64,000 nt of DNA from Rhipicephalus microplus (Eukaryota; Arthropoda; Arachnida; Ixodida; Ixodidae): assembly GCF_043290135.1 (NCBI RefSeq), contig NC_134704.1:25033501-25097500 (forward strand), in the 5' to 3' direction. The notes under the pieces were generated by a model. The model was not told where the DNA came from. It was given only the letters and a program-made list of their open reading frames with translations, and made no database searches. The position numbers and the translations under genes are program-made. Shown in pieces: positions 35,708-47,610 of the stretch (position 1 is its first letter; every line of letters begins with the position of its first letter).

Positions 35708-37313
35708 ACTCGCAATACCTACGTCACCCAAGACAAAGGAAGAGAGACGACAAACATCGCGTAAGAGACAGCGTGGCAGAGGGAGCGGGCAAGTTACACA
35801 GGCACGTTGCACATCGGAAAGACCCGACGTATGGCGTTGCCGACTCCATTATAACGCTACGAACGCTCAACGGTACGCAGTGCGGGCGTTTACTTCTCGA
35901 AATCAACATCAATGGTACTCGAAAGATCGCCAGCAAGGCATCGAGGAGGCCTAGCGCTTACCTTTACGTCACTGACGGCAAAGGAAAAAGGAGTTGACGA
36001 AACCTGCGCGGTACTTTTCTTCGACGCCGCTGCCTCCTCGGTGCGTGCTATTTTTTACCCACTTGCTACTCGTGTTGCTGACCGCTGCCGCAACGAGGAC
36101 AACGAGCGCCCAGATCGCTTCTCGCGAGACCACGCGAGACTTGTCTCGAATCAAGGTTTTTTGCCAGTAGCCAAGCCACATTGAGCCGAAATAAACGGCG
36201 CGACTTCCGCGATCTTGAGAAGCAAAAGCACAGCGCGTGTTCTGTCGCCCGGGAAATTTTTATCAGCTAACGCTTATAAAAAGTATCTGTCACTCATAAA
36301 ATCAAAGCCTCATGGCCAACCTTGATATGGCTAGCAGGTCAGTAAAGACAAACATCGTGCCAAAGCTGAGGTCTCTTGCTTCGTGCGAGTGGGGATCAAT
36401 GGACAGCAGCGTAATCAGGGGGATAAAGTTGATTATCAAATGCGCAGAGGGTGATATGATCATCGCTTTCGTTCAGGGGATGCTTAGCAGGCCTACTTAC
36501 AGCATTGGCAATCAAGCGCGAAGTTGCTTGGGCTTGCCTCACTCGTCTAAGGTTTTGCTGTGTCAACATGCGACATCAAATTCATTTGAAGCCTTTTGCT
36601 TTTCCTGTTGGAGAACTTGGTAGAAAATGTGCAACACATCTGCTTGAGTATTACTGTAATGGTTTGAAGAAAGATAAGCACCCACAACACCGACCGCAGT
36701 ACCTCTCTTCCCGTAGAAAACCCGGCGGGTACATTGCTGCCATCTGCGCCAGAGGCAGACACTAACCATTTGAACACCGCTGCTGTTCCTGAGCCCCCTG
36801 TACTAAATCAACCTGTAGAGGTTTGAGGCATGGAACTTAAGAATCGGGTGTAGGCACGAAATTGAAGCCTATACATTAGAAGATACATAGCATTCTTGGC
36901 TCTTGTAAAACTGTTGCATAACGTTTTGTTAGACTATTGATATAACTTTTGCACATACAAGTACTGTGGCACTATGTCAGAACATTATTTCAGGCGTCTG
37001 GACCATTACAAGTCAATTGCAGTACAATGATGAAATGACATTTTAATAGTAGCACACATTTATTACTACTTTCAGAACACACCACAATAAAAACAAACAT
37101 CTTTGTTTTGTTAGGCTGGTCTTCCAACATGCAAAAGAATTGACAGGTTGGCGATTCACAAACGTCCAGCAAACTAAGCGCTGTCTGTTCCTGAGCTCTC
37201 AGTTTGATGAATGTATACAGTCTTGCAACACCAATTACACATGTCAGCCCTAACTGTCACCAATGTCAATGTACAAACACTGTTTTCCATGTCTAGGAAC
37301 CACAATGGTCTTG
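35708..37313. other. Intergenic: ZNF706 5' flank and RCC1L 3' flank
   Basis: 35708-36250 is GC-rich and should contain the ZNF706 promoter. Plus-strand frames at 36312-36623 (103 codons) and 36505-36765 (86 codons, with HLKPFAFPVGELGRKC) overlap in different frames; I recognise neither, and they may be relics or chance. Confidence 0.4.
37059..37064 (-). promoter_or_regulatory. Possible poly(A) signal AATAAA for RCC1L
   Basis: AATAAA on the minus strand, 250 bp after the RCC1L stop. Assigned by position only. Confidence 0.4.
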
Positions 37314-40300
37314 TCAGCACAGGGATTGGCTCAGCACGGCTGTGTGGTCCACACCACAGCTGACCTTCAGAATCTTCGCTGTGAGGCTGACCTGCAATAG
37401 AACAGCACCTGCTTTAAAATACAATCACTGAGACGCATGCAATTTTGCATGCATATATACAAACACACACACATAAACGTGCACATATAAACCTAAAACA
37501 TGGTTTATACCATAATCTTCCACACCCACCCCCCCCTCAGGAAAATATTTCTGGCTGCACATCTGGTAACAACATATGATGATTACTACAATTTTTGTTG
37601 TAATTAACAGCAGTTACCCTGAACGGAAAATGTTGATCCATAGAGTGACCGAGGCCAAGGCAGCCATTCCTGTTTTTTCCCCAAGTGTACAGCTCTCCTC
37701 TGCCTGGAATAAAGAAACAATAGTGGAACGAGTAGCATATTTGAAATTCGATTTGCAAGAAAGCGCTATGTTAGGAATTGATATTAAAAACTAGCCATTA
37801 TGTGGCAGTTACATGATTATTGAGAATATTCGCACATGTGAAACGTGAAGCACTTCTATAAAATTAAATCAAATTTACTGTTTCACACACCAGAATAGAC
37901 CGTTTTAAAGATCTGCAAGTGCACTTCCCTGCATTGTGTAATTGTCTGACTAGTGGCAGCAGCTGTCGTGCTTCAAATAAAGATGAGCTCCTTGTCTATT
38001 ATGTGAATCTATATTGAGATAATGGGTTCTACAATTCCCATGTCCTAGCACAAGCAAACTGCCTTTGAACATGCTATTCGCAGAAGTTACTATATAGCCG
38101 GTTACAACTTTAGAAGTCAGTGACATATCCAATGGGCGTGTACTCCAGACTGACGTCCAGATATGTCTGCACGTTAAAGAACCCCAGGTGGTGAAAATTT
38201 CCGAAGCCCTCCACTACGGCATCTTTCAAAATCATATGGTGGTTTTCGGACGTTAAACCCCATATATCAATCAATCAATCCAGAAAGACGTCATGAGCCG
38301 CACGGCCGTTGACCCCGCCTGCAAAGAACGTTACAGAGAATGTTGCCGAGAACAAGAGCGGGACTATTTTTTTAGTCACTGAGGTGATCGGCTGCCACGC
38401 TTCGGTCGTCTTGACAGGGTTTCTTCCCCTGACTCCTTAAGTTGTGCCCGAATACAGACACCAATAATTAGGCAAACTGCATGGCAGGAAAGCCGGCTTG
38501 ACAATTATGAAAAGGGTCAAATGCAATTATATTATTTAAGACGAGGCTAAATGGCGAGTGAACATGGTGATGTATTTCCCATAATGTCGTTTGATTAATG
38601 GTAATTTGTGTGTAAGTGCACCTAACCACACTGAATACGGAAGAGCAAGACTTTGCCCTTTCTTAGGCCAAGCAATATATTGGATTGGTATCCAAGTATG
38701 ACAACAGAACGAACTGATAGAAGCTATCTAAATCTTAAAAAAACTGAGCCAGGCTATTTATACTGCAGTCAACAAAATGAACACAATATCTCTGAAGCTC
38801 TTGTGTGTGTTAGAAAGGTATGCTTTGTGAACCTATGCGTCATATACCAGTGCACCAATGTTTTTTATAGCACATAACCTTCCAACAAATCACTTGGTCT
38901 TGAAGATTTCTATTTTACAAGTTGTCACTGTACCCGAGCATTTGGTTTTCAATAAAAGAATGCCCGTTAGAACAATGCTCCCTATGTCAGTTTATTATTT
39001 AGTTTCTGTACCCATAAACTTGCAACCATGAATTAAAGGAAAAAAAAACAACAAAAATAACCCAGGTGTCTGAGCAAGATTGCTAAATCATTAACTATGT
39101 ATGCCAGCAAGCTTAATGATCACCAAAAGCTAGAGAGCTAAAAAAAGAAAGCCACATGTTGACTCACTGTTTAGGGCTGCAAAGTGGTTGAGCCCACAGA
39201 ACAAGTCAACGACCTGGGTGTCAGGGGCGAAGCGATTTGCTCCAAAGAGGGGCCTGGGAAGCAGGGTTGGGATGGTCTTGACAGACACTTCGGGTCCTAG
39301 GCCGAGCAAGCCATATCCCCACACGTAGACATCCCCGCTTTCTGCAAATTCAATCGTCACTACTATTTAACAATACTGTATATGGTATTTGTCCCATGTT
39401 CAGTGGGCATGACCATAAAAACATTATTTATTATTATTATTTGATTTGCATACACAGATACACAAGGACACAGGGGAAAGAGGGAGAGAGCAAGCTGACA
39501 ACTGCCACCTGGAGGGGCACAACGCCTGCTCACTCTTTCGGGAGGAGGGAAGAAACAGAGGAAACAAAGATAAGAGGGGAGAAAAAGGAAGAAGAAAAGG
39601 AAGCAAAGAAATAATGATGACGGATTAGACGAGTATAAGTTAAAAAATAATAAAAAACCATCTATAAACAAAATGTAAGGAGAGCTCGGTGGGCCTGGTT
39701 GCGTCGGGAAGCACAATCTCTCAGAAAGAGGTAGTCATACAACTTTGAAAGTAAGCAGAATTTCCACCTTGGAGGTGGATAAATACAATCCTGCAAGAAT
39801 GGGCGCAAGTTCCAGAATGACATCATGAGCTGGATGATCGGTGACACCGCTATCAGAGAACATGAGCAGGACAATTTCTTTAGTTGCAGAGGTGCTTGGC
39901 TGTCACGCTTCCTTAATTTCTCTAAGCTGATCATGTTGCGCCAAACTATAACCTGTATTCCCAACTAAGCCTGTTTTTTTGTCCTACCAAAAAAATTATG
40001 AACCATCTGCCCGAAAATAACTTTGATGGGATGCGAAGCAGCAGCGGTGCGCACGTCATTGACTTGGATGAAACGGGCGTCGACGCGGGTGCTGGAAGAA
40101 CGGTTTGAAGCGAAACTCCGAGTAGCCTTTACTCGAGTAAACATTTCTTTGGAATGCAAAAACACGGTAAATCGGTTGAGTTTCGTGTAAGTTTCATCGC
40201 AGATAAACGAGCCAAAAAAGAGTTTCCAATCAACGTGTGATTGAGCATTGCAGGCGGTGGAGAGGGTGAAGCAAGAGAGAAGTGTGTTGCGAGTGGGCGC

Positions 40301-43300
40301 AGGAGCAACACCATCCAGATGGGTTGGGAGGAGCCGGCAACTGCTGCGGGTGAGGGAGAAAGTCACGTAACGCACAGCTGCGACTTGAGCTACTTGGCAT
40401 CGTTCCAACAACTGCGGCGGGGGGGAACACTGTGCAGCGCACTGGCACAGAGACACGGATGGACAGCGTTACATAGGCTAGTCAAAGAGCTGCTTCGCAT
40501 CTAAAAACTAATACCAAAAAGAAAACCTATTGCTAAGCTGAAGCCTTTCCAATGTCTTATGGGTTGTGCCTGTCATTAGTTGCATGCATGTACAGTACAC
40601 ACGAATTGAAACTGGACAATTTAGGGCCAAGTAATGCACGTTACTTTTCCTCCTATCTCCTTCAGCTCGGGTCACTGTAGTGAATTCGACTCAAATGCAT
40701 AGATCGCAGCCAACATGGTTTTCAGAGACTTCATTAGTCGCGAAATGACGTGGTTATCTCAGGCTATTGCTTATACGAGTCATTATGCTAAAAATTTTGA
40801 TGTAGTGCTGCACTGCTGTTTTATACCATTAATTACTTGGCACAGACATACAAATATGCAAAAGGATGAAATGAGCTGAAACATTGCTGGCTGATGCACA
40901 CAGCCTTTATCCAAGCACAAAATTGAAACATTAACAATTACAGATGGCAGCACTAAAATGCATCCATTAAATAGTCATCTTAACGTGTCTTATACAAAAA
41001 GGTCTGTTGATCATGAGCATTATCAGACAGCAAGCAAACCAACCTACCCGTAACTACTCCACACATTGTACCTCCACTGGCAACAGCCTTAACTTTTCCA
41101 TGTGGGAAGTTCAGATTCCTTGCAAAGCACATCTGCAAAGACATATTTGAGAACTTGACTTGAAACAACAACATGGATATGAACACTACCACATCCTTTG
41201 AGCCAGCTTTAAATATTCTTTGGATAACAAACAGGAAAACCAACATACTAACACACCTTCAATCTAAGAGACACTTTTGATTATTGATAATGGAGTTTTC
41301 TTTGAACTAGATGGGCAAGAATTAATTGTCTAACCTATGGTACGTGTTACTATATTTTATAATTTGATGTTTTACCTGCCTGTGGTTTGTCTAGTAAAGT
41401 TACTTATGTCTGCAGTTTTTCGTTTGCTAGCCTTTTGAAATTCTGCAATCTCTCTTGCCACGAGTCCTTTAGTGCCACCTCTCAAGAGATATCTCACTGT
41501 CCACTGGTGATTCTAGAGACAAGGAATTGAAAGAGGAACACCACTATGTTCTGGAGGCATTTGAGTAGTCCCAGAAACACGAAATTATGATATCAAAATT
41601 TGGGAATCGCTGAGACACGTGACCAAGAGGCAGCAGTTCTTGCATCTGTACAAAAGTTGCATTGCCTGCCTTCTCATGAAGCTTGATTGATTGATATGTG
41701 GGGTTTTCTATTTACGAGTATTACCCCTGGAAACAACTATGGGCTGCATTTATGATACTTACGAAGCTCATTACGACAGATGCAAAGTACGAAGTAGCGA
41801 AATACGATTTTAAACTTGATTGATTGATTTGTGGGGTTTAACGTCCCAAAATTACCATATGATTATGAGAGACGCCGTAGTGGAGGGCTCCGGAAATTTC
41901 GACCATCTGAGGTTCTTTAAAGTGCATCCAAAACATAAGCACATGGGCCTACAGCATTTTTGCCTGCACCGAAAATGCAGCCGCCGCAGCTGAGATTCGA
42001 TCCTGCGACCTGCGGGTCAGCAGCTGAGTACCTTAGCCCCTAAACCATTGCGGTGGGGTTCCTCATTAAGCTTGAAGGGAGCTCTGAATTGAGGCACATC
42101 TGTGACTGCATCAGTGATGGCTGTGCACTGGCACAACCAACAAATTCCTGCATTCTTCTGCAAGAACTGTAGGTTACATTCGTAACCTATAGTTCTTGCA
42201 CAATGCCAATACTTTCAACAATGTCCTAATCAGTAAAAAAATCTCAGCAAAATGTCAGATAAATTACATAAATTCCAAACCTAATGTATGCCATTGCTAA
42301 ATGCTGTGCAGCATTTATTCCACAGCTACTGTGTCGTGAATTATGTCAAGCAGTGATCCACTGTTACTACACAGTAGTTTGAAACTTGCTTTGCAGAAAA
42401 AAAGCAATGAACACGTCTTTAGTGATGGAACAAGAGTTGCCATCAACCACAGATAACAATCCAAGCTGGAACACGCACCTGCTTGTCATCTGTTTGCCTT
42501 CCAAACTGGCCATACTCGGAATTCCCCCATCCAAACAGGTCACCAGAGTCTGAAAGACAGTCATGTACATGAGCTTCGCCTGATCTTCATTATTCACATT
42601 CAAAGGACCTGATGAGGACAAATAATGCTGTTATGAACCACTAGAAGTCAAAAATAGAAAAAAACTTGTATGAAGCTGCTTGGTACATAGCACTGGCAGG
42701 GCTACCTTCACAAACGTTTTGGATGTGATAAAGATTGACTGTATGTACTTTAAAAGGTCGTTTGATGGCATTATGTCATCTTATAGCATGCTCCACTGCT
42801 AAAGAAAACACTATGTTAGAAAAGTTTGCAATGACCATTAACCAAAAGTTGTTTGCCTTATAAATTTTATCATGTTATCATCCATATGATTCCCTCAATA
42901 GAGGAAGGCTTCTCAAGTATACTTGAGATCAAATTTGTTAATTACATAAAAACTGAACTATTACACCTGCTTGACAGGAAGAAATCTGTTTCACTTGGTA
43001 GAGAAGGAACGGGCAATTATATTACAGCAATGAAAACGACCTAGTCTCTTCAACCGCTTCAATGAAACTCTGAGCAAGGGACAAAACTGGTCCAAGTACA
43101 TCAAGCCTATTTCAAACTTTGGTTGGTGCCAATTTAGTCTCCGTATCATACTGCAAGGTTGGCATCAAAAGTTTAGGGATCACTTGGTCTCAGAAAACAT
43201 TGAATATTTCAGCGAGTTGTAACTGCAGCAAGCTAACGTGCACAGTACGTGTTGTTAGCACGTTTTAGAACAGACTGACAATCTAAATTGATGGCTGCCT

Positions 43301-46300
43301 GCTGACGCAGCGGGACTATTCAGCTTTATTTTTGCGTCTCGCGTTTTCTAACCATTAGATGCTGACTCTTCAACTTTTTCTTGCATCTCATGGTCTCTAA
43401 ACATTTGGTGCTGACTGTAGATGTAAAACAGACACAGCTCACCAGACACAGCCAGGATACAGTCTACAGTGCCAGCTACTCGGACGATACGGACTCCACT
43501 GAGGTCTCCATTGACACGTTTTGGTATGCCCTGGCTGCCATAGATGCCGAGTCCAGTTTGCCCATCGGCGCTCCATCCACAACTGTACACGGCCCCTTCA
43601 TCCGTGAGAAAGAGAGTGTGGTCCTGCCCACAAACCACCTTCAGGGAAGAGAAAAATGCGCTGCAATTGAGCTGCTGCTGCATCAACCTAAGCTTTGTCA
43701 CGTGGAGCCCAAATGTGTTTGTGGAGAGATAAAAACAATGAAATCTGGCATCTTACATGCAAAAATGACAATTTGATTAAGTGGCACACCATAGCCATTT
43801 CAGATTAATTTTAAGTAATCTATCAGCTTTACGGTCGAAATAAAAATTAAGCTGAGAGACACAAGTTCCGTTTCTGCCTACCTATTATTTGTATTCTGTT
43901 GCTAGCGCTATTGTGGGTCTTTACAAATGCACACAGTGTATATTTGAAGTGCATTCATAGGTATCTACATTGAATGTACCCACATTAAACCTGGCTCTCG
44001 ACTTTTATACTACCAAACGTAAGGCAAGTATCCTACAGACACATGCATCAGCAAGGGGGCGCAAAAGGGGCACTTGGCCCCCTATCCAAACCATAGCAGC
44101 CCTCCCCACACTTTTCTGTATGAAATAATACACTTACACATAAAGAAAACATTGTAACTCCTTGCATATCTCCCACAAACTCAAGCTCCCATTCTGGGAT
44201 GTTGTAGCGTTTTGTTTTCTTGATCATAGGACAATGCTACGTCTACAGAGTGGTTCCATTAGAATAAAATTAAGCTCTGCATTATTATGTGGGGAGTGAC
44301 ACGTAGTATTGATTACTCTGGTAATAATGAGTGAAACCGATCAGGAAACATTACGTTTTCTCTTGAAGCACTGCATCATTATGTGGGAAGTGACACGTAA
44401 TGATTACTCTGGTAATAATAAGTGAAACCGATCAGGAAACATATTACGTTTTCTCTCGAAGCACAGACTGATAATCAATATTTTTCATTATGCACAGCTG
44501 TATAACATATAGCTCCAGTTATTCTTTTTATAAACTGTCCCAAAAACTTTATCAAGTGAATGTTATAAAAGTTGCACCATCTTTGTTGCACTAAGCATTT
44601 TTGGGAAGCACGTAAGACAAAAATAAAAAGCCTCTCTAACTACAACAGGAAACTTGTACTACAGGTACTCAAAAATCAATAACCTACATCCACAATTTTC
44701 CCACGAATGCCTTGAATCTGACGAGGAGTGGCACAGCTCTCGGGGCTCTCATCCGTGACAACCGGTCTGCCGCACTGTCCGAACGAATTGTTCCCAAATG
44801 AAAATGCTGTAAAAGCAAAGGAGATAATTTACGACTTCTGGTGAATATTATGTCCCGCAATGCAGTTTGGAATTGCTTCCACATTTCCTTGAAACAGTTT
44901 ACATAGCTGCAAACAATATTTAACAAGAACAAAAAAAAAAACAGGCAGTGTGAAATCTTACAACTTTTCATAACTCCAGACTACAATGCGTATGTCCATT
45001 AAATGTGTGCAGTCCAGGATCGGAAACAAGAACATAAGAATAATGCCCCTTAGTTGCAGAATACACAACAGGAATACATAACTGTCAGTAAAGCAGAAGC
45101 AAGTGCAGGAAGAATCACGAGATCCCATGTGACGTCATCAATGCACTGATAAGAAAACAAACTCGTATGATTTAGTGCACTTAAAGTTAAGTATGGAGGC
45201 AATGAATGATGTTACGTTTATACCTTTTTATAAGTACTGAACATGCCAGTCTACTGAATAATTTCGTCGATGAGACTCACCGCCTTCCTTGTCCGTAAGC
45301 ACTACACTGTGCGAGCGGCCACAAGCGACACGCAAGATGCGCGTCGACTCGCTCTTCAACGGCAGTGGGATACCCACTGGCTCAGTCAGTACTTTCAAGG
45401 GATGCCCTAAGGAAAATACGAAGACAACGTAAGTACTGAAGCACTAAAACTACTGCACACGTGTCTTAATGTTCCTTATTCAGAAAACACTGCTACTTGT
45501 GCCAGACAAGCTACATCAGTCAGATCACCTAATTAAACTAAATTATCGGCCTTCTAGGAAGTCCAAAACGATGACATTATAAGACATACCACAACGGAGG
45601 AACACAGGACTGATGTTGTCCACCTGGAGTCGTTTAACATGCACCTGAATCTTAGTATACGCAATTTACCCAATCAGCACATGACTGCTATGATGGCGTT
45701 CAAACCCGCTACCTTGAGGTCAGCAGCACAATTCCATGGCTGCTAGCCTACTGTGGAGGTTGTTCTGTGCGCCTGCATTTAGTTTATGTGATAAAAGCAA
45801 TATGTCACCAGTTCAAAACCTTAAAGTCGCCATGGCAACTCACTGGTTGTGGTATTATGCTGGTATCTACCAGATTTACACTTTAATTTGAAGGTGTTAA
45901 GGATACATTAAATAGAAATGTGGTATAAATATTTCCATGTATTAAAGTTAAGAAGCAAGTCAGAAACATCAGACGGTCTCATCCAATCCAGAGAACTGAC
46001 TCTATTGCACAGCCTAAATGTGAAATTTTGTCTGCTAATGAACAAAATCAGTGATATGACTCATTAGGTAACAAGTGGAAGCAGCTGTTTGCACAGTCTT
46101 CATAATGACCAATGAGAAGAAAGGTATGCTCAAATTATAGCAAATTGGCTAGTACCATATCACGGAAAACAAATGAGGACAAAAGAAGCGATAACAGATG
46201 AACATTGCACTTTTTCTCGTCTGTTATCTCATATATTTTCCTCGTTTATTTCTGTGCTATTTCTCAAGCTGATTTGCAATGAACTAACAAGCCCATCATG

Positions 46301-47610
46301 CTACCATTGTTGGTATGTTCAAAGGTGGCTGAACACACCTTGCTGGTATGCAATAAATAACTGCTATAAAGCTGCCTAAAAGAAATCCTTGCCTCTGCGC
46401 ACGCACTGATAGCCGATCTGGAAGTCTGTGTTGATGCCAGTGCCATAAACTTTGGCGGGATTCTTAATTTTGTCTTCATGCGCTGACAGCAAAGTGAAAC
46501 CGTAGCCACAGGCCACATCGTTGACCTATAAAGCAATAAACTTGAGGTTAACAAAGCATAAAACACATTAGTAGAAAGAACATCAAAGTGTGGAAACTGT
46601 ACACGCTACAATATGGTATCCAGAGAGAGGGGTACATTGTTTAAGTGAGGACAATGGTGAAATGAAGAAGCATATGCTTAGACCCCGCGTTGTCGACTTG
46701 CTATATGCTTACTGTGTCAAGTGAGCAAGATGATAAAATCACAAAGACCTTACATAGTTTAGCACATAATTGCATAGCTTCTATCTGGAGTCTGGAGCAG
46801 CAAACAGTGCAACATTACAGAAGATCTGTAAATCTCGTATGATCTTTCCTACACAGATGAAGTCAGTGACCACACCTAAACGTATAAATTTGACCAGTTC
46901 AAATGATTTAGCCTCATTAACGAGTGACACCAGCTGGCTGTTGCAAGTTTGTAGAGGTTACTGGCGGTTTAAAGTGAGTGTAATATAACCGATGGGGCCT
47001 TACGTACCAAAACGAGGGGTGCCGTAGTGGGGGGGGGGGGGGGGGGGACTTTGGAAATTTTGACCACCAAGGGTTCTTTAACTGGAACATAAATCTAAGC
47101 ACACGGACCTAAAGCATTCCGCCTCCATTCAAAACGCGGCCGGGATTCGATCTCGCCGCAAGTTGCGCTGCCAGGTCGCAGAGAATCAAGCCGGCGCAGA
47201 AGCCGGTGCCGCTGTACGGAGAAACGTAATGAGGTCACGGAATCGTAACTACGACGCTTCCTTCGGAGGGTACCGACACGAAAATTCACAAGGTCGATTA
47301 CCGTGTAGAACTCGGAGAAAGGCAGCTTGTACGGCTTGTGGTGTCCGGAGCGGGGTGCATGTCCGAGTTTCGGTCGCACAAGTTTGTCGTGGCCCAAGGC
47401 TCCCGTCAGGCAGCTGCCCCAGGCGTAGACCCGTTTCCGGCGCTTGGTCTTCTCACCCGTGTACTGAAACACGGGCAGCTCGTCTTCGGAGGTCAGTGCT
47501 TTCGTGCGGTTCCCGCGACGGCCGTGCAACACGCCTGTGCCGCATGGACACAGGAGCGACCGCAGCTGCCTGATCGTCACGGCTCGCGTGAAAGCAGTCG
47601 TTCCGACCAT
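37314..47610 (-). CDS. RCC1L: RCC1-like G exchanging factor-like protein, mitochondrial (RCC1L/WBSCR16), complete, 10 exons
   Basis: Seven-bladed RCC1 propeller protein of the mitochondrial inner membrane, linked in mammals to mitoribosome assembly and OPA1. Exons (minus strand): 47610-47302, 46525-46393, 45406-45281, 44806-44688, 43638-43443, 42549-42479, 41132-41048, 39341-39168, 37703-37618, 37391-37314. Phases agree throughout and give 458 residues (human 464). The N-terminus (MVGTTAFTRAVTIRQLRSLL) is basic and amphipathic, consistent with a mitochondrial presequence. Blade motifs follow in order: VYAWGSCLTGALG (61-73), VACGYGFTLLS, VACGRSHSVVLTDKEG, FSFGNNSFGQCGR, VVCGQDHTLFLTDEG, YSCGWSADGQTGLG, FGWGNSEYGQFGR, VYVWGYGLLGLGP, LFCGLNHFAALN, LYTWGKNRNGCLGLG, VSCGVDHTAVLS. 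Intron 2 begins with GC rather than GT. Introns carry SINEs, a MITE-like element and a tandem duplication. A possible poly(A) signal lies at 37064-37059. Confidence 0.95.
38163..38280 (+). mobile_element. Ruka-like SINE 3' fragment
   Basis: SINE body from CACGTTAAAGAACCCCAGGT to the (ATCA)n tail, in RCC1L intron 8. Head absent. Confidence 0.8.
38285..38420. repeat. Dispersed repeat, related copy at 39815-39930
   Basis: GTCATGAGC, GAGAACAAGAGCGGGAC and TTTTTTAGTCACTGAGGTG align with 39815-39930 (ACATCATGAGC, GAGAACATGAGCAGGAC, TTCTTTAGTTGCAGAGGTG) in the same orientation. Family unknown. Confidence 0.5.
39815..39930. repeat. Dispersed repeat, related copy at 38285-38420
   Basis: Second copy of the preceding family, about 1.5 kb away and just beyond RCC1L exon 8 (39168-39341), in RCC1L intron 7. 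A purine-rich tract (39540-39620) is close by. Confidence 0.5.
40030..40501. mobile_element. MITE-like element with 13 bp TIRs GATGCGAAGCAGC
   Basis: GATGCGAAGCAGC at 40030-40042 is repeated exactly inverted at 40489-40501. The interior is GC-rich and opens several chance frames. No clear target duplication. In RCC1L intron 7. Confidence 0.6.
41815..42059 (-). mobile_element. Ruka-like SINE, near full length
   Basis: Inverted; runs from TTGATTGATTGATTTG through the body to the tRNA-like head (GATTCGATCCTGCGACCTGC with the B box, then CCTTAGCCCCTAAACC with the A box). Flanks TTAAACTTGA and TTAAGCTTGA may be an aged target duplication. A further scrap (TTGATTGATATGTGGGGTTT) lies at 41685-41707. 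In RCC1L intron 6. Confidence 0.85.
42159..42200. repeat. Compact hairpin, 19 bp stem and 4-base loop
   Basis: TGCAAGAACTGTAGGTTAC, loop ATTC, then the complement, with a single mismatch that becomes G-U in RNA. In RCC1L intron 6, which is transcribed from the minus strand. Confidence 0.85.
44279..44466. repeat. 94 bp tandem duplication
   Basis: Units start at 44279 and 44373; both carry TGATTACTCTGGTAATAAT, GTGAAACCGATCAGGAAACA and ACGTTTTCTC. A few small differences. In RCC1L intron 4. Confidence 0.9.
45604..45765 (-). mobile_element. Degenerate Ruka-like SINE
   Basis: GTCCACCTGGAGTCGTTTAA, CATGCACCTGAATCT and a head-like AACCCGCTACCTTGAGGTCA keep the SINE order but with many changes. RCC1L intron 2. 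Confidence 0.45.
46990..47179 (-). mobile_element. Diverged Ruka-like SINE with a 19-base G run
   Basis: Contains GTGCCGTAGTGG followed by a G run (47029-47047), then TTTGGAAATTTTGACCACC, CCGCCTCCATTC and a B-box-like GGGATTCGATCTC. It differs from the other copies and may be a separate subfamily. It ends about 120 bp from RCC1L exon 1. Confidence 0.7.

Noticed and set aside
36312..36765. Two overlapping plus frames upstream of ZNF706
   Set aside because: Different frames, no recognised domain and no splice support. Possibly a relic, not called as a gene.
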